Of a DNA stretch of 64,000 nucleotides, positions 44,295 to 52,863 are shown one piece after another. The translations under genes were made by a program, and so were the position numbers. The DNA comes from Flavobacterium quisquiliarum (GTDB lineage Bacteria > Bacteroidota > Bacteroidia > Flavobacteriales > Flavobacteriaceae): positions 75,217 to 139,216 of the forward strand of contig NZ_WWEM01000036.1 in assembly GCF_019308285.1 (NCBI RefSeq). Reading direction: 5' to 3'. The notes beneath the pieces are model-generated. The model ran no database searches and was not told where the DNA came from. It was given only the letters and a program-made list of their open reading frames with translations. Within the stretch, counting starts at the first letter, position 1, and each line of letters starts with the position of its first letter.

Positions 44295-45176
44295 TTATGC
44301 TTTTAAATCGTTCCAAAAGTCAAAATAGTTAAACCATTGTAAAGGATATTGTCGCAGAATACTTTCTACACTGTTTACATATTCTTTCAGAAGACCTTTT
44401 TCGTCACGGTGTTTTACTGTCGCTTCTCTAGCGAATAAGTGATAATGAAGGTTAGGTTCTTTCATTACATATACAAAAACAACAGGAACTTTTAATCTTG
44501 AAGCAATTAAAAATGGTCCGGCAGGAAAGTTGGCTTCTTTGCCTAAAAGATTTTCAGAAAGAGATTTGGTTCCTTCAAAATAACGATCTCCTGTAAAACA
44601 AACCAATTCGTTATTGGCTAAAGCCGAATTAATCTCGAAAATATGAGACAAATCTTCTTTGATGATGATGAATTTTACGGTTGGTTTTTGCGTAACGCTT
44701 TCCAAGTAATTCTTAATGGCAGAATGTTCTAAATCTGTTGTAACCAGATTGATTTGAAAGTTGAGGTCGATGTCTCCTAAAAAGTGTTCGGCAATTTCAA
44801 AATTTCCAACATGCGCACTAATTAAAACACCGCCTTTTTTTTCTGCGAGAAGTTTTTTAAGGGTTTCGATTCCATCAAACTCATAAGTAAATTTATTTCG
44901 CATTCCTGCTGAAATAGAAACTTTATCAATAATGGTTTGTCCAAAAGTGTAGTAACTTTTGAAAACCATTTTTTTAGATTTGAAATAGGAATATTGAAGC
45001 CTTTCTCTAAAATAATAAGAGATAGCACGATTGTTTTTTCTTAGAAACAAAAAATAATAGGAAGCGACAAAGTAAAGTAAGCCATAAGCGGCTTTAACAC
45101 CCGCTTTTTTAATTAAAAAAACGAATATTCTATACCCTAAAACAGTTCCTTTGGATTTGCCATCCCATTGACTCAT
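44295..45176 (-). CDS. HtrB/LpxL-like lysophospholipid acyltransferase
   Basis: 293 residues with an N-terminal membrane helix region and the HX4E-type motif ISAHVGNFEIAEH near residue 120, followed by TGDRYFEGTKSL and the conserved FPAGPFLIASRLKVPVVFVY. Members acylate lipid A or, in aryl polyene loci, act in joining the polyene to its lipid. It starts one base after the ACP gene stop, so it probably uses that ACP. Confidence 0.85.
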   Translation of the reverse strand: MSQWDGKSKGTVLGYRIFVFLIKKAGVKAAYGLLYFVASYYFLFLRKNNRAISYYFRERLQYSYFKSKKMVFKSYYTFGQTIIDKVSISAGMRNKFTYEFDGIETLKKLLAEKKGGVLISAHVGNFEIAEHFLGDIDLNFQINLVTTDLEHSAIKNYLESVTQKPTVKFIIIKEDLSHIFEINSALANNELVCFTGDRYFEGTKSLSENLLGKEANFPAGPFLIASRLKVPVVFVYVMKEPNLHYHLFAREATVKHRDEKGLLKEYVNSVESILRQYPLQWFNYFDFWNDLKA

Positions 45177-45431
45177 TTAAGCTGATTTGGCTTTGATTTT
45201 AGTTTCGATAAGATCATAAAAGCTTTGAAAATCAGAAATTCCAACAAAATCTGCTTCAACTAGTTTTACACCAAAGTTAGACTCGATTGAAACTACTAAA
45301 TCAACATAATCTAAACTATCTAATCCAAGTGTATCTTTCAAATTAGCATTTGGTTCAATGTCGTCATTATCAACTTCAAATTCATCAACTAAAAAACCAT
45401 TAATTTTTGCTATAATCTCTTCTTTATTCAT
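45177..45431 (-). CDS. Acyl carrier protein (pigment locus, copy 2)
   Basis: 84-residue ACP, phosphopantetheine Ser39 in DTLGLDSLDYVDLV. It overlaps the FabF-like gene by 8 bases and abuts the acyltransferase gene, so it likely serves both enzymes. It differs clearly from the ACP at 34046. Confidence 0.93.
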   Translation of the reverse strand: MNKEEIIAKINGFLVDEFEVDNDDIEPNANLKDTLGLDSLDYVDLVVSIESNFGVKLVEADFVGISDFQSFYDLIETKIKAKSA

Positions 45432-46659
45432 CGTTCAATTTAAACTTTTTAACCACCAACGCAGAGTTGGTTCCTCCGAAACCGAAAGAATTGGACAAAA
45501 ATATGTCAAATTTTTTGTTTAACGTAACTTTAACTAAATTTAATTTTGAAGCATCTTCATCTGGATTTTCTAAATTGATGTTTGGCGCAATGAAATCGTT
45601 CTGCATCATTAAGATAGAATAAATTATTTCGCTTGCTCCAGCCATCCAGCATTCGTGGCCTGTCATTGATTTGGTAGAACTTACAGGCGGATTTTTTTCT
45701 CCAAAGACTTCAAAAATCGCTTTGGCTTCGTTTGCATCACCAACAGGAGTTGAGGTAGCATGTGCATTTATATACTCAATATCTGAAGCTTGCAATTGAG
45801 CATCATCAAGAGCTCTTTTCATAGCCGTTGCAGGTCCTTCAACGTTTGGAGTAGAAATATGCCCGCCGTTTGATGAAAAACCATAACCGCCAATTTCTGC
45901 TATAATTGTAACGCCTCGAGCAATGGCAGATTCGTAACTTTCTAAAATTAAAGTTGCCCCGCCACCACTCGGAATTAATCCGTCGCGACCAGCATCAAAA
46001 GGTCTTGAAGCTTTTTCAGGATCGCCTTCTCTATTAGAAAAAACACCTAATCCGTCAAAACTGCTCATGGCATATTTATTAATTTCCTGAGCACCACCAG
46101 TAATTATAATATCTTGAAAACCACTTTTTATTAAAAAATAAGCCAATCCAATAGAATGAGAACCACTAGCACAAGCAGCACTTACAGTAAGATTGATGCC
46201 TCGCAGTTTAAAAATCGTAGAAAGATTCATCGTTACTGTGGAATTCATCGACTTAAAAATGGCACCAGAACCAATTAGGGCAGTGTCTTTTTTCTCTCGG
46301 ACAATATCTGTAGCATCAATAATAGCTTTAGAAACACTGTCGTTTCCGTACATAATTCCCACTTCGTGCTCATCAAAAAAAGCATCGTCGATATTCGCAT
46401 TTTTCAATGCTTCGATAGTTGCCATATAAGCATATTCGGTTTCTTCACCAATGCTCATACGCTGTCTGCGTGTCAATAAATTTTTAAGATCGGCTTTCGG
46501 AACCATTCCAGTTAAGGCTGATTGAAAACCAAATTCTTTACGTTCAGAATCAAACTGAATACCAGATTTTCCTTGATATAACGAATCTTTTACTTCGTCT
46601 AAAGAAGTTCCGATACAAGAATAAATTCCCATTCCAGTAATTACAACTCTTCTATTCAT
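45424..46659 (-). CDS. Beta-ketoacyl-ACP synthase (FabF-like, third KS)
   Basis: 411 residues, with Cys163 in VSAACASGSHSI, His in NAHATSTPVGDANEA (HAT in place of HGT) and His in KSMTGHECWMAGA. It is an active condensing enzyme by residues. FabG-type reductase upstream and ACP downstream make a compact elongation module with the acyltransferase. Confidence 0.92.
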   Translation of the reverse strand: MNRRVVITGMGIYSCIGTSLDEVKDSLYQGKSGIQFDSERKEFGFQSALTGMVPKADLKNLLTRRQRMSIGEETEYAYMATIEALKNANIDDAFFDEHEVGIMYGNDSVSKAIIDATDIVREKKDTALIGSGAIFKSMNSTVTMNLSTIFKLRGINLTVSAACASGSHSIGLAYFLIKSGFQDIIITGGAQEINKYAMSSFDGLGVFSNREGDPEKASRPFDAGRDGLIPSGGGATLILESYESAIARGVTIIAEIGGYGFSSNGGHISTPNVEGPATAMKRALDDAQLQASDIEYINAHATSTPVGDANEAKAIFEVFGEKNPPVSSTKSMTGHECWMAGASEIIYSILMMQNDFIAPNINLENPDEDASKLNLVKVTLNKKFDIFLSNSFGFGGTNSALVVKKFKLNDE

Positions 46660-46704
46660 CGTCTTTCAAAAGTAATTTTTTATCCTTAAAGTGTTTTTTT
46701 TAAT

Positions 46705-46736
46705 CTCGCAATCCCGACAGCTATCGGGATTGCGAG
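46705..46736. repeat. CTCGCAATCCCGA palindrome
   Basis: 13-base perfect arms (46705-46717 and 46724-46736) around CAGCTA. The core TCCCGAnAGCTATCGGGA recurs at 57370-57387. It sits between fabG-like and KS genes; on the minus strand it is followed by an A run, so it is not a normal terminator. Confidence 0.8.
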
Positions 46737-46787
46737 CATTTTTCTATGTTTAAAAAACTTAAAATGATCTCGCAAACATAGTATTCT

Positions 46788-47519
46788 TTAAGAATATATT
46801 CCGCCGTTAATATTGATAATTTCTCCTGTAATGTAACTTGCTTTTTTAGAAATCAAAAAGCTTACCAAATCTGCTACTTCTTCGGCTTCGCCAAAACGAT
46901 TTACCGGAATAAGTTTTAATAATTCTTTTTCATCCAGTTCACTTGTCATATCTGTTCTGATAAAACCTGGCGCAACAGCATTTACCGTAATATTTCGTTT
47001 TGCCACTTCTTGTGCCAATGCTTTTGTAGCAGCAACAATAGCGCCTTTTGCCGCTGAATAATTAGTTTGTCCTGCAGTTCCTTTTACTCCAGAAACAGAA
47101 ACAATATTTACAATTCGACCGTATTTGTTACGAAGCATTTTTTGAATAAAAAATTGCGTTACATTAAAAAAACCGTTTACACTTGTATTCATCACGTTGT
47201 TCCAATCCTGTGGTGTCATCCACATAAAAAGACCATCTTTTGTAATTCCAGCATTATTTACAATCGCTTCTACCAATTTTTCAGGATTGGCTTCCTGCCA
47301 TTGCGTAAGAACGTTTTGTACTTGTTCAAAATTGGCAACATCAAAACCTAAAATTTCTCCTGTTGCACCTAATTTTTGTATTTCTTGTAATGTTTCTTCG
47401 GCAGCTGTTTGATTCGAATGATAATTAATCAGAATATGATAATCAGATTCTACGGCTAGTTTTTTACAAATAGCACTTCCGATTCCTCTAGAACCGCCTG
47501 TTACTAATACACACTTCAT
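46788..47519 (-). CDS. fabG: 3-oxoacyl-ACP reductase (FabG type)
   Basis: 243-residue short-chain dehydrogenase. Cofactor motif TGGSRGIGSAI (7-17), NNAG near residue 87, and Ser-Tyr-Lys in VSVSGVKGTAGQTNYSAAKGA. It ends with GEIININGGIYS as in FabG. It reduces 3-oxoacyl-ACP in polyene elongation with NADPH. It is separated from the KS gene by a palindrome and from the WG-repeat gene by 9 bases. It is a pathway-dedicated copy rather than the essential fabG, judging by position. Confidence 0.9.
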   Translation of the reverse strand: MKCVLVTGGSRGIGSAICKKLAVESDYHILINYHSNQTAAEETLQEIQKLGATGEILGFDVANFEQVQNVLTQWQEANPEKLVEAIVNNAGITKDGLFMWMTPQDWNNVMNTSVNGFFNVTQFFIQKMLRNKYGRIVNIVSVSGVKGTAGQTNYSAAKGAIVAATKALAQEVAKRNITVNAVAPGFIRTDMTSELDEKELLKLIPVNRFGEAEEVADLVSFLISKKASYITGEIININGGIYS

Positions 47520-47528
47520 AAGTGAAAT

Positions 47529-48761
47529 TTATTTCTTTTTCTTGGCTGCTGGTTTCGTTGTCGATTTTGCAGCTGGTTTGGTTGTTTTTGTTTCTTGTTT
47601 TGGGGCTTCAGTAGGAGAAGGAGCTGCTACTGGCTGTGGTTTTTCAGATTTCGAAAACAATTCAGCGTTTTCAAACCATTGGTTGGCTAATACTGTTCCG
47701 TCTGGTTTAAGAAATCCCCATTTTCCTTCGTTTTTTACTCGTGCTACACCTCCAATAAACCCTTTGTCCTGTTGCACAAACATGGCAATAATAGCATTTG
47801 TTGTGATGCCGTACTGTGTTGGAATAACTAATTTTCCAGATTCGTTGATGAATCCCCAATTGCTTTCTTTAACTGGAGCTAAACCGTTTGTACTGAAAAC
47901 TTCTGCATCACTGTAAGTTGGTTCAATAACAAATTTTCCTTCCGGATTAATGAATCCCCATTTTTTTCCAACTAAAACGGGAGCCAGATTTTTAGAGAAT
48001 GCTTTTCCTTTATCATAAATAGGAAGAATTACCCAGTTTCCTTTTAAATCAATATAGCCGATTTTTCCGTTTTTCTTAGCGAAAGTTAAATCCTGAGTTT
48101 CAAAATCCCAGATTTTTTCGGCTCCGTCAACCGGAATAAATTTTCTGCCGCTTACCAGTCCGAAAGTTTTATCTTTTCTGGCCCAAGTTGTTCCTTTAAA
48201 ATAATTTCCGATTTCGGCATAAGCAGGTTCAACCATTTCTTTTCCTTCCGTATTGATGATTCCCCAGTTTTTATTCAATTCTACTCTGGCATAACCATTT
48301 TCAAAAGGTTTAATCTGATCATATTTCGGTTCTAGAACAACAGTCATTTTGTTGTTGATCAAACCTACTTTATTGTTTTGTCTAATGAAGGCAACTCCGT
48401 CATTAAAATCAAAAACTTTTTCAGTAGCAGGAGCTTTTTGGATTTCTCCTTTTGTATTAATATAAACCCATTCCTTATCTTTTTGTACAACAGCGATTCC
48501 GTTGTTAAAATCTTTAGCATCTTTAAAGTCGGCTGGAATTACCCAAGTTCCTTTTGTGTCAATAAAACCCCATTTTCCGCCGTTTTCTACAGCAGCTAAT
48601 CCTTCAGAAAAACTTCTGGCAGATTTATATTGTGGTTCAATTTTAAAAGATCCGTCTTTAGTAAGATAGCCAATTTTGGAGCTCTTTTTAACTAAAGCCA
48701 ATTCTTGACTATTAACAAATTGAATACTTACCAGCAACAAAAAAATAAGTGTCTTTTTCAT
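47529..48761 (-). CDS. Secreted WG-repeat protein
   Basis: 410 residues. Signal peptide MKKTLIFLLLVSIQFVNSQ, then about nine to ten WG repeats such as KWGFIDTKGTWVIPA, WGFINPEGKFVIEPTYSDA and WGFLKPDGTV. It ends in a proline, threonine, lysine and alanine rich tail. Start at the ATG at 48761; the frame extends to a TTG at 48776 in front of the signal peptide. WG repeats form beta-rich surfaces of unknown role. Its presence between the lyase and fabG-like genes is unexplained. Confidence 0.85.
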   Translation of the reverse strand: MKKTLIFLLLVSIQFVNSQELALVKKSSKIGYLTKDGSFKIEPQYKSARSFSEGLAAVENGGKWGFIDTKGTWVIPADFKDAKDFNNGIAVVQKDKEWVYINTKGEIQKAPATEKVFDFNDGVAFIRQNNKVGLINNKMTVVLEPKYDQIKPFENGYARVELNKNWGIINTEGKEMVEPAYAEIGNYFKGTTWARKDKTFGLVSGRKFIPVDGAEKIWDFETQDLTFAKKNGKIGYIDLKGNWVILPIYDKGKAFSKNLAPVLVGKKWGFINPEGKFVIEPTYSDAEVFSTNGLAPVKESNWGFINESGKLVIPTQYGITTNAIIAMFVQQDKGFIGGVARVKNEGKWGFLKPDGTVLANQWFENAELFSKSEKPQPVAAPSPTEAPKQETKTTKPAAKSTTKPAAKKKK

Positions 48762-48829
48762 GATTTTAAAATTCAATGTTTAACGATTAAAAAACTAAAA
48801 CTCTTTGGGGCAAATTTGTATATCAATTT

Positions 48830-50350
48830 TTAACTATTGATCAAATAATCTTTAACTTTTTGAACAAAAGGATACATTACCTGATCTTCTTTAAATGTTG
48901 GAATTATATTTCGGATATCATCGTACCATTTTTTTGTAACAGATGAAATTTTATCTTTTTGTTCTAAATAATCTATTGCTTGAGCGATTGTGATTAATTC
49001 GATTGCTAAAACTTCAAAAGAGTTTTCGATTACTTTTGCTGTCATTACTGCCGCATTGGTTCCCATACTTACAATGTCCTGATTGTCATTGTTGTTTGGA
49101 ATACTGTGAACATACATTGGATTAGACAATGTCTGGCTTTCTGCAGTTGTTGAAGTTGCTACGAACTGAACACCCTGCATTCCAAAGTTAAATCCTAAAG
49201 TTCCTAAGTTTACAAATGGAGGAAGCAGTTCGTTGATTTTTGAATTCAATAAATAGTTCAATTGACGTTCTGCCAGCATCGTTAATTTGGTAATAACGAT
49301 TTTTAGTTTATCCATTTCAAGCGAAATATAATCTCCGTGGAAATTTCCTCCGTGGTAAACGTGCTGATTTTTTACATCGATAATCGGATTGTCGTTTGCC
49401 GAGTTAAATTCGTCTTCCAAAATAGAAGCTACATTATTTATAGTCTCTAAAACAGGACCCAAAATTTGAGGAACGCATCTTAATGAATAATATTCCTGAA
49501 CTTTTTCTTTGAAGATTTCCTCTGTATTTTCACCAGAATATAAATGGTCTTCTCTTTTGCGGATTAAAGTACTGTCAGAAAGATTTTTTCTCATTCTCTC
49601 AGCCACTTCCTGCTGTCCTTTATGACGTTTGGTTTGGTTTAATTCTGCAGAAAAATGATCGTCGTAAGCTTGTACCAATTCGTTGATTGCACAAGAAGCT
49701 TTTAATGACCAGTCTAATAATTTTTGAGCATAATGCACATTCACAACACCAATTCCTGTCATTACAGAAGTTCCGTTGATCAATGCCAAACCTTCTCTGA
49801 TTTCAACTTGAATAGGTTTTAAACCTTCGATTTCAAAAACTTCGGACGTTGGGCGTCTGTCTCCTTTATAAAAAACTTCACCTTCGCCAATTAAAACCAA
49901 AGCTAAATGTGATAATTGGACCAAATCACCGCTGGCACCAACACCACCGTGTTCAAAAATTAAAGGCGTAATATCTCTATTGATTAATTCTGCCATTAAA
50001 TGAATAACAGAAGGATGAACTCCTGAATTTCCTAAAGAAAGCGTATTTAATCTTGCTAAAATAGCTGCTTTTGCACATTCTGGATTTAAAGGTTTTCCTG
50101 TCCCAGAAGAGTGGCTTCTTATTAAATTGTATTGCAGTTGAATTTGATCAGACTCTTTAATTCTATATTGAGCCATTGGACCAAAGCCCGTATTTACTCC
50201 GTAGATTACTTTGTTTCCTGAGAATTCTTTCAAGAAATTAAAACTTTCATTTACCCGATTTAAAACTACATCGCTTATGGAAACTTTGTTTTTTCCAAAG
50301 ATTATGGCTTCAAATTCTGCTAAACTTAAATATTCATTTATTGTATTCAT
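48830..50350 (-). CDS. Tyrosine ammonia-lyase (flexirubin starter synthesis)
   Basis: 506-residue MIO-dependent aromatic amino acid lyase. The cofactor triad Ala-Ser-Gly is in GGVGASGDLVQL (about 139-141), catalytic Tyr in VIYGVNTGFGP (about 50), and the selectivity pair in NLIRSHSSGTG (His near 80), as in tyrosine-selective enzymes. The sequence is nearly the same as the characterised F. johnsoniae tyrosine ammonia-lyase that makes 4-coumarate from L-tyrosine. Start at ATG 50350; the frame includes an extra TTG one codon earlier. It leads the upstream minus-strand run and is divergent from the halogenase-like gene. Confidence 0.93.
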   Translation of the reverse strand: MNTINEYLSLAEFEAIIFGKNKVSISDVVLNRVNESFNFLKEFSGNKVIYGVNTGFGPMAQYRIKESDQIQLQYNLIRSHSSGTGKPLNPECAKAAILARLNTLSLGNSGVHPSVIHLMAELINRDITPLIFEHGGVGASGDLVQLSHLALVLIGEGEVFYKGDRRPTSEVFEIEGLKPIQVEIREGLALINGTSVMTGIGVVNVHYAQKLLDWSLKASCAINELVQAYDDHFSAELNQTKRHKGQQEVAERMRKNLSDSTLIRKREDHLYSGENTEEIFKEKVQEYYSLRCVPQILGPVLETINNVASILEDEFNSANDNPIIDVKNQHVYHGGNFHGDYISLEMDKLKIVITKLTMLAERQLNYLLNSKINELLPPFVNLGTLGFNFGMQGVQFVATSTTAESQTLSNPMYVHSIPNNNDNQDIVSMGTNAAVMTAKVIENSFEVLAIELITIAQAIDYLEQKDKISSVTKKWYDDIRNIIPTFKEDQVMYPFVQKVKDYLINS

Positions 50351-50386
50351 CAAATCGATTTTGGTTGCGCTAATTTAATTTTATTT

Positions 50387-50412
50387 ATCAAAATAAATGT
50401 AGTTATTTTGAT
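50387..50412. promoter_or_regulatory. Inverted repeat in the divergent lyase/halogenase-like promoter region
   Basis: ATCAAAATAA-ATGTAG-TTATTTTGAT: 10-base perfect arms, six-base centre. Each arm reads TTATTTTG outward, one mismatch from the -7 box, and a true TACATTTG box for the lyase lies at 50418-50425. It is suited to a dimeric regulator controlling both directions. Confidence 0.55.
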
Positions 50413-50451
50413 GATGGCAAATGTAGGTTAATTAATGATAATAATTCTAAT

Positions 50452-51702
50452 ATGACAAAGGAGTTTGTTGATGTTTTAGTGATTGGCGCAGGACCATCTG
50501 GATGTGTTTCTGCATCTTATCTTTTTAAAAACAATGTTAATGTTAAAGTTGTAGAAAAACAAAAGTTTCCGAGACTTGTTGTTGGCGAAAGCCTTATTCC
50601 GCGTGTTATGGACCATTTTGCTGAAGCAGAATTGTTTGACGCGCTTGATGCCATGAACTTTGAGAAAAAATTAGGAGCACGTTTTATTAGAGGGGAAGAA
50701 ATCTGCAATTTTGATTTCAGTAAAAAATTTGGAGAAGGCTGGGACTGGACCTGGCAGGTTCCAAGAGCCGATTTTGATAATACAATGGCACAGGAAATTG
50801 TGCGAAAAGGAATTGATCTGGAATTTGAAACCGAAGTTTTGGAAGTTTCTTTTGAAGGGAAAAAATCAAAAACCATTGTAAAAGATAAAGATGGGAATCT
50901 AAAAGAAATTCACGCCAATTTTATAATCGATTCAAGCGGATACGGTCGTGTTTTACCAAGACTTTTAGATTTAGATACGCCGTCAAAATTAGATCCGCAT
51001 TCTTCTATTTTTACACATGTTAAAGACATTAATAGAGAAGAAGGTGTAGAGGGAACTCAGATTTCTTTTGATATTCTGGAAACTGAAGTTTGGCTCTGGG
51101 TAATTCCTTTTTCTAACGGAAATACTAGTTTAGGTGTGGTAGGTCCGACAGATTTTATCAATTCGCTTTCTGAAAATAAAGACAATGCTGAGGCTTTGAA
51201 AAATGCCATTCAGAAATCAGATTATTATATTAAAAGATTTGCCGGAACTGAATTTTTATTTGAGCCGGTTAAATTAGAAAACTATTCAAGAGCGGTAAAA
51301 AGAATGTATGGAGATGGTTTTGCGTTAACAGGAAACAGTTCAGAATTCTTAGATCCAGTTTTCTCTTCAGGTGTAGCTTTTGCAACGGAATCTGGAATGC
51401 TTGCAGCAAAATTATATTTGAAAGAATCACAGGGAATTCCTGTTGATTGGGAAGTGGAGTTTACCCAATATATGAAACGCGGAATTGCCGTTTTTACCAC
51501 TTATGTACAGGAATGGTACACAGGAAATTTACAGACGCTGTTTTTCCATCAGCCGGAAAATCCAGAAGTAAAAGAAAAAATATGTGCTGTTTTAGCTGGT
51601 TATGTTTGGAACGAAGAAAATTCGTTTGTCAAGAAACACGATCACGTTATTGCGAATATGGCGTATTTACTAAATATGCAAAAAGAACAAAGCCCTGAAT
51701 AA
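50452..51702 (+). CDS. FAD-dependent halogenase/monooxygenase-like protein
   Basis: 416 residues. GAGPSGCVSASYLF (12-25) binds FAD; RLVVGESLIPRV and FEKKLGARF (Lys73) match the flavin-dependent halogenase pattern. WLWVIP (214-219) is the WxWxIP motif that marks halogenases. The C-terminal part EWYTGNLQTLFF is also halogenase-like. Possible job: chlorinating or hydroxylating the aryl head of the pigment; some flexirubins carry chlorine. It is the only plus-strand gene of the locus, sharing its promoter region with the lyase. A geranylgeranyl-reductase-like role is the alternative. Confidence 0.8.
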   Translation: MTKEFVDVLVIGAGPSGCVSASYLFKNNVNVKVVEKQKFPRLVVGESLIPRVMDHFAEAELFDALDAMNFEKKLGARFIRGEEICNFDFSKKFGEGWDWTWQVPRADFDNTMAQEIVRKGIDLEFETEVLEVSFEGKKSKTIVKDKDGNLKEIHANFIIDSSGYGRVLPRLLDLDTPSKLDPHSSIFTHVKDINREEGVEGTQISFDILETEVWLWVIPFSNGNTSLGVVGPTDFINSLSENKDNAEALKNAIQKSDYYIKRFAGTEFLFEPVKLENYSRAVKRMYGDGFALTGNSSEFLDPVFSSGVAFATESGMLAAKLYLKESQGIPVDWEVEFTQYMKRGIAVFTTYVQEWYTGNLQTLFFHQPENPEVKEKICAVLAGYVWNEENSFVKKHDHVIANMAYLLNMQKEQSPE

Positions 51703-51712
51703 TCAGGGCTTT
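51689..51712. terminator. Hairpin overlapping the halogenase-like stop codon
   Basis: AAAGCCCTGA / TCAGGGCTTT around ATAA; the TAA stop (51700-51702) is in the loop. The T run is short (about three), so termination may be modest. It separates the convergent genes. Confidence 0.6.
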
Positions 51713-51750
51713 ACCAATGAGATATTCCTACGGAATATTAAATAATAATA

Positions 51751-52353
51751 CTATTTAGTTTTTTTAGCTATCAGCTTAGACATTGTTTTTGCGGTTTTTG
51801 CAAATCCTTCTCCAATTCTGGTTTCGTTGCTAAAGTTGCTTCCCCATTGATCTCCTGGAGCTTCGTCACTGGTAATTTCCAACAATACATTTGATTTATT
51901 GGCTGTTTCAACAAATTTTAAATTCGTTGTTACTTTTGCGGGCTGTTTCATAATTCCTGCATCCCAGCCTGGATAAATCCATACCGCTTGTACAATTAAA
52001 GTATAAGGAGTATTTAAACCTTCCTGAAAGTTTAAATCTTTTTTCTCTTTCGTTAAAACGATATTAGCAATTTCTAAAAATTTAGGAGTCCAGATTTGAT
52101 CTTTTGCTACAATCCATTTTTTCTCCCAAAGATTTCCGTTTCCTTTTGCTTTTTTATCCAAATCGGCTTTGTGTTCTTCAACATATTGCGCTTCAGGTTT
52201 GTTTTCTTTCATCATAGTAAAATTACTATAATCAAATACGGTGTTGATTTCTTTTTGGTCTTTTAAAAAATCGAAATTTCCTTGAACAACATTAATGTCC
52301 TGTGCGAACACTGCCCCTGAGATAAAGAAGCATGCGATAATTAGTTTTTTCAT
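51751..52353 (-). CDS. Secreted protein of unknown function
   Basis: 200 residues. Signal peptide MKKLIIACFFISGAVFAQ, then a soluble domain with NVVQGNFDFLKDQKEI, WIYPGWDAGIMKQPAKVTTN and an ending rich in lysine. No catalytic motif recognised. It is convergent with the halogenase-like gene and is the last gene at this edge of the pigment region, so membership in the locus is uncertain. Confidence 0.75.
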   Translation of the reverse strand: MKKLIIACFFISGAVFAQDINVVQGNFDFLKDQKEINTVFDYSNFTMMKENKPEAQYVEEHKADLDKKAKGNGNLWEKKWIVAKDQIWTPKFLEIANIVLTKEKKDLNFQEGLNTPYTLIVQAVWIYPGWDAGIMKQPAKVTTNLKFVETANKSNVLLEITSDEAPGDQWGSNFSNETRIGEGFAKTAKTMSKLIAKKTK

Positions 52354-52458
52354 TTTTTGGTTAATTGAGGTTAATTTTTGTTGGGCTAAAAATAATCAAA
52401 ATGAGGAGTAAATAATTTATTTCATGTTAAAATAATATTGCCATTTTGTTTTAAAACC

Positions 52459-52493
52459 AAAAAGAGGATTCCAAAATTGAAATCCTCTTTTTT
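52459..52493 (-). terminator. Terminator of the mutarotase/hydrolase operon
   Basis: Stem AAAGAGGATT / AATCCTCTTT (52461-52490), flanked by A and T runs, downstream of the mutarotase stop on the minus strand. Confidence 0.85.
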
Positions 52494-52517
52494 ATTATTT
52501 GAAATAAGATTAGAATA

Positions 52518-52853
52518 TTACAATCCGAAAATCTTATCCATTAAAATCCATTTTTGTCCTGGTTTTGCCCATGGTAAAGCTTGTTGGAATTTCCACATTA
52601 AAGTTTCCCATTCCTGAACTTTTTCGTTTGCAGCGTCGGCTTTGTCTTTCTTTTCGAAAGTAAAATCGGCATCTGCTTCGATGATCATGAACAATCGGTT
52701 TCCAGTGCAGTAAATATCTAGGATTTCAATTCCAGAATCTTGAATGCTTTTTTTAATTTCTGGCCATACATTTTCATGCAGTTCTTTGTATTCTGCAATT
52801 AAATTGGCGTCATCTTTAAGATCTAAAGCCAGATAGAATTTTTGTGTTGCCAT
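52518..52853 (-). CDS. L-rhamnose/L-fucose mutarotase family protein
   Basis: 111 residues of the RhaM-like dimeric alpha/beta barrel. Conserved pieces are YKELHENVWPEI (His and Trp), ILDIYCTGNRLFMIIEAD and WETLMWKFQQALPWAKPGQKW. It speeds anomer exchange of a 6-deoxyhexose. The neighbouring diketo-acid hydrolase, dehydrogenases and dehydratase suggest L-fucose as the substrate. It starts 10 bases after the hydrolase gene. Confidence 0.88.
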   Translation of the reverse strand: MATQKFYLALDLKDDANLIAEYKELHENVWPEIKKSIQDSGIEILDIYCTGNRLFMIIEADADFTFEKKDKADAANEKVQEWETLMWKFQQALPWAKPGQKWILMDKIFGL

Positions 52854-52863
52854 AATCTAAAAT

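Noticed and set aside
46705..46736. Terminator after the fabG-like gene
   Set aside because: On the minus strand the stem is followed by A rather than T; the core is a dispersed palindrome.
47542..47916. Plus-strand open frame opposite the WG-repeat tail
   Set aside because: It is the antisense of the low-complexity Lys/Ala/Thr tail and WG repeats.
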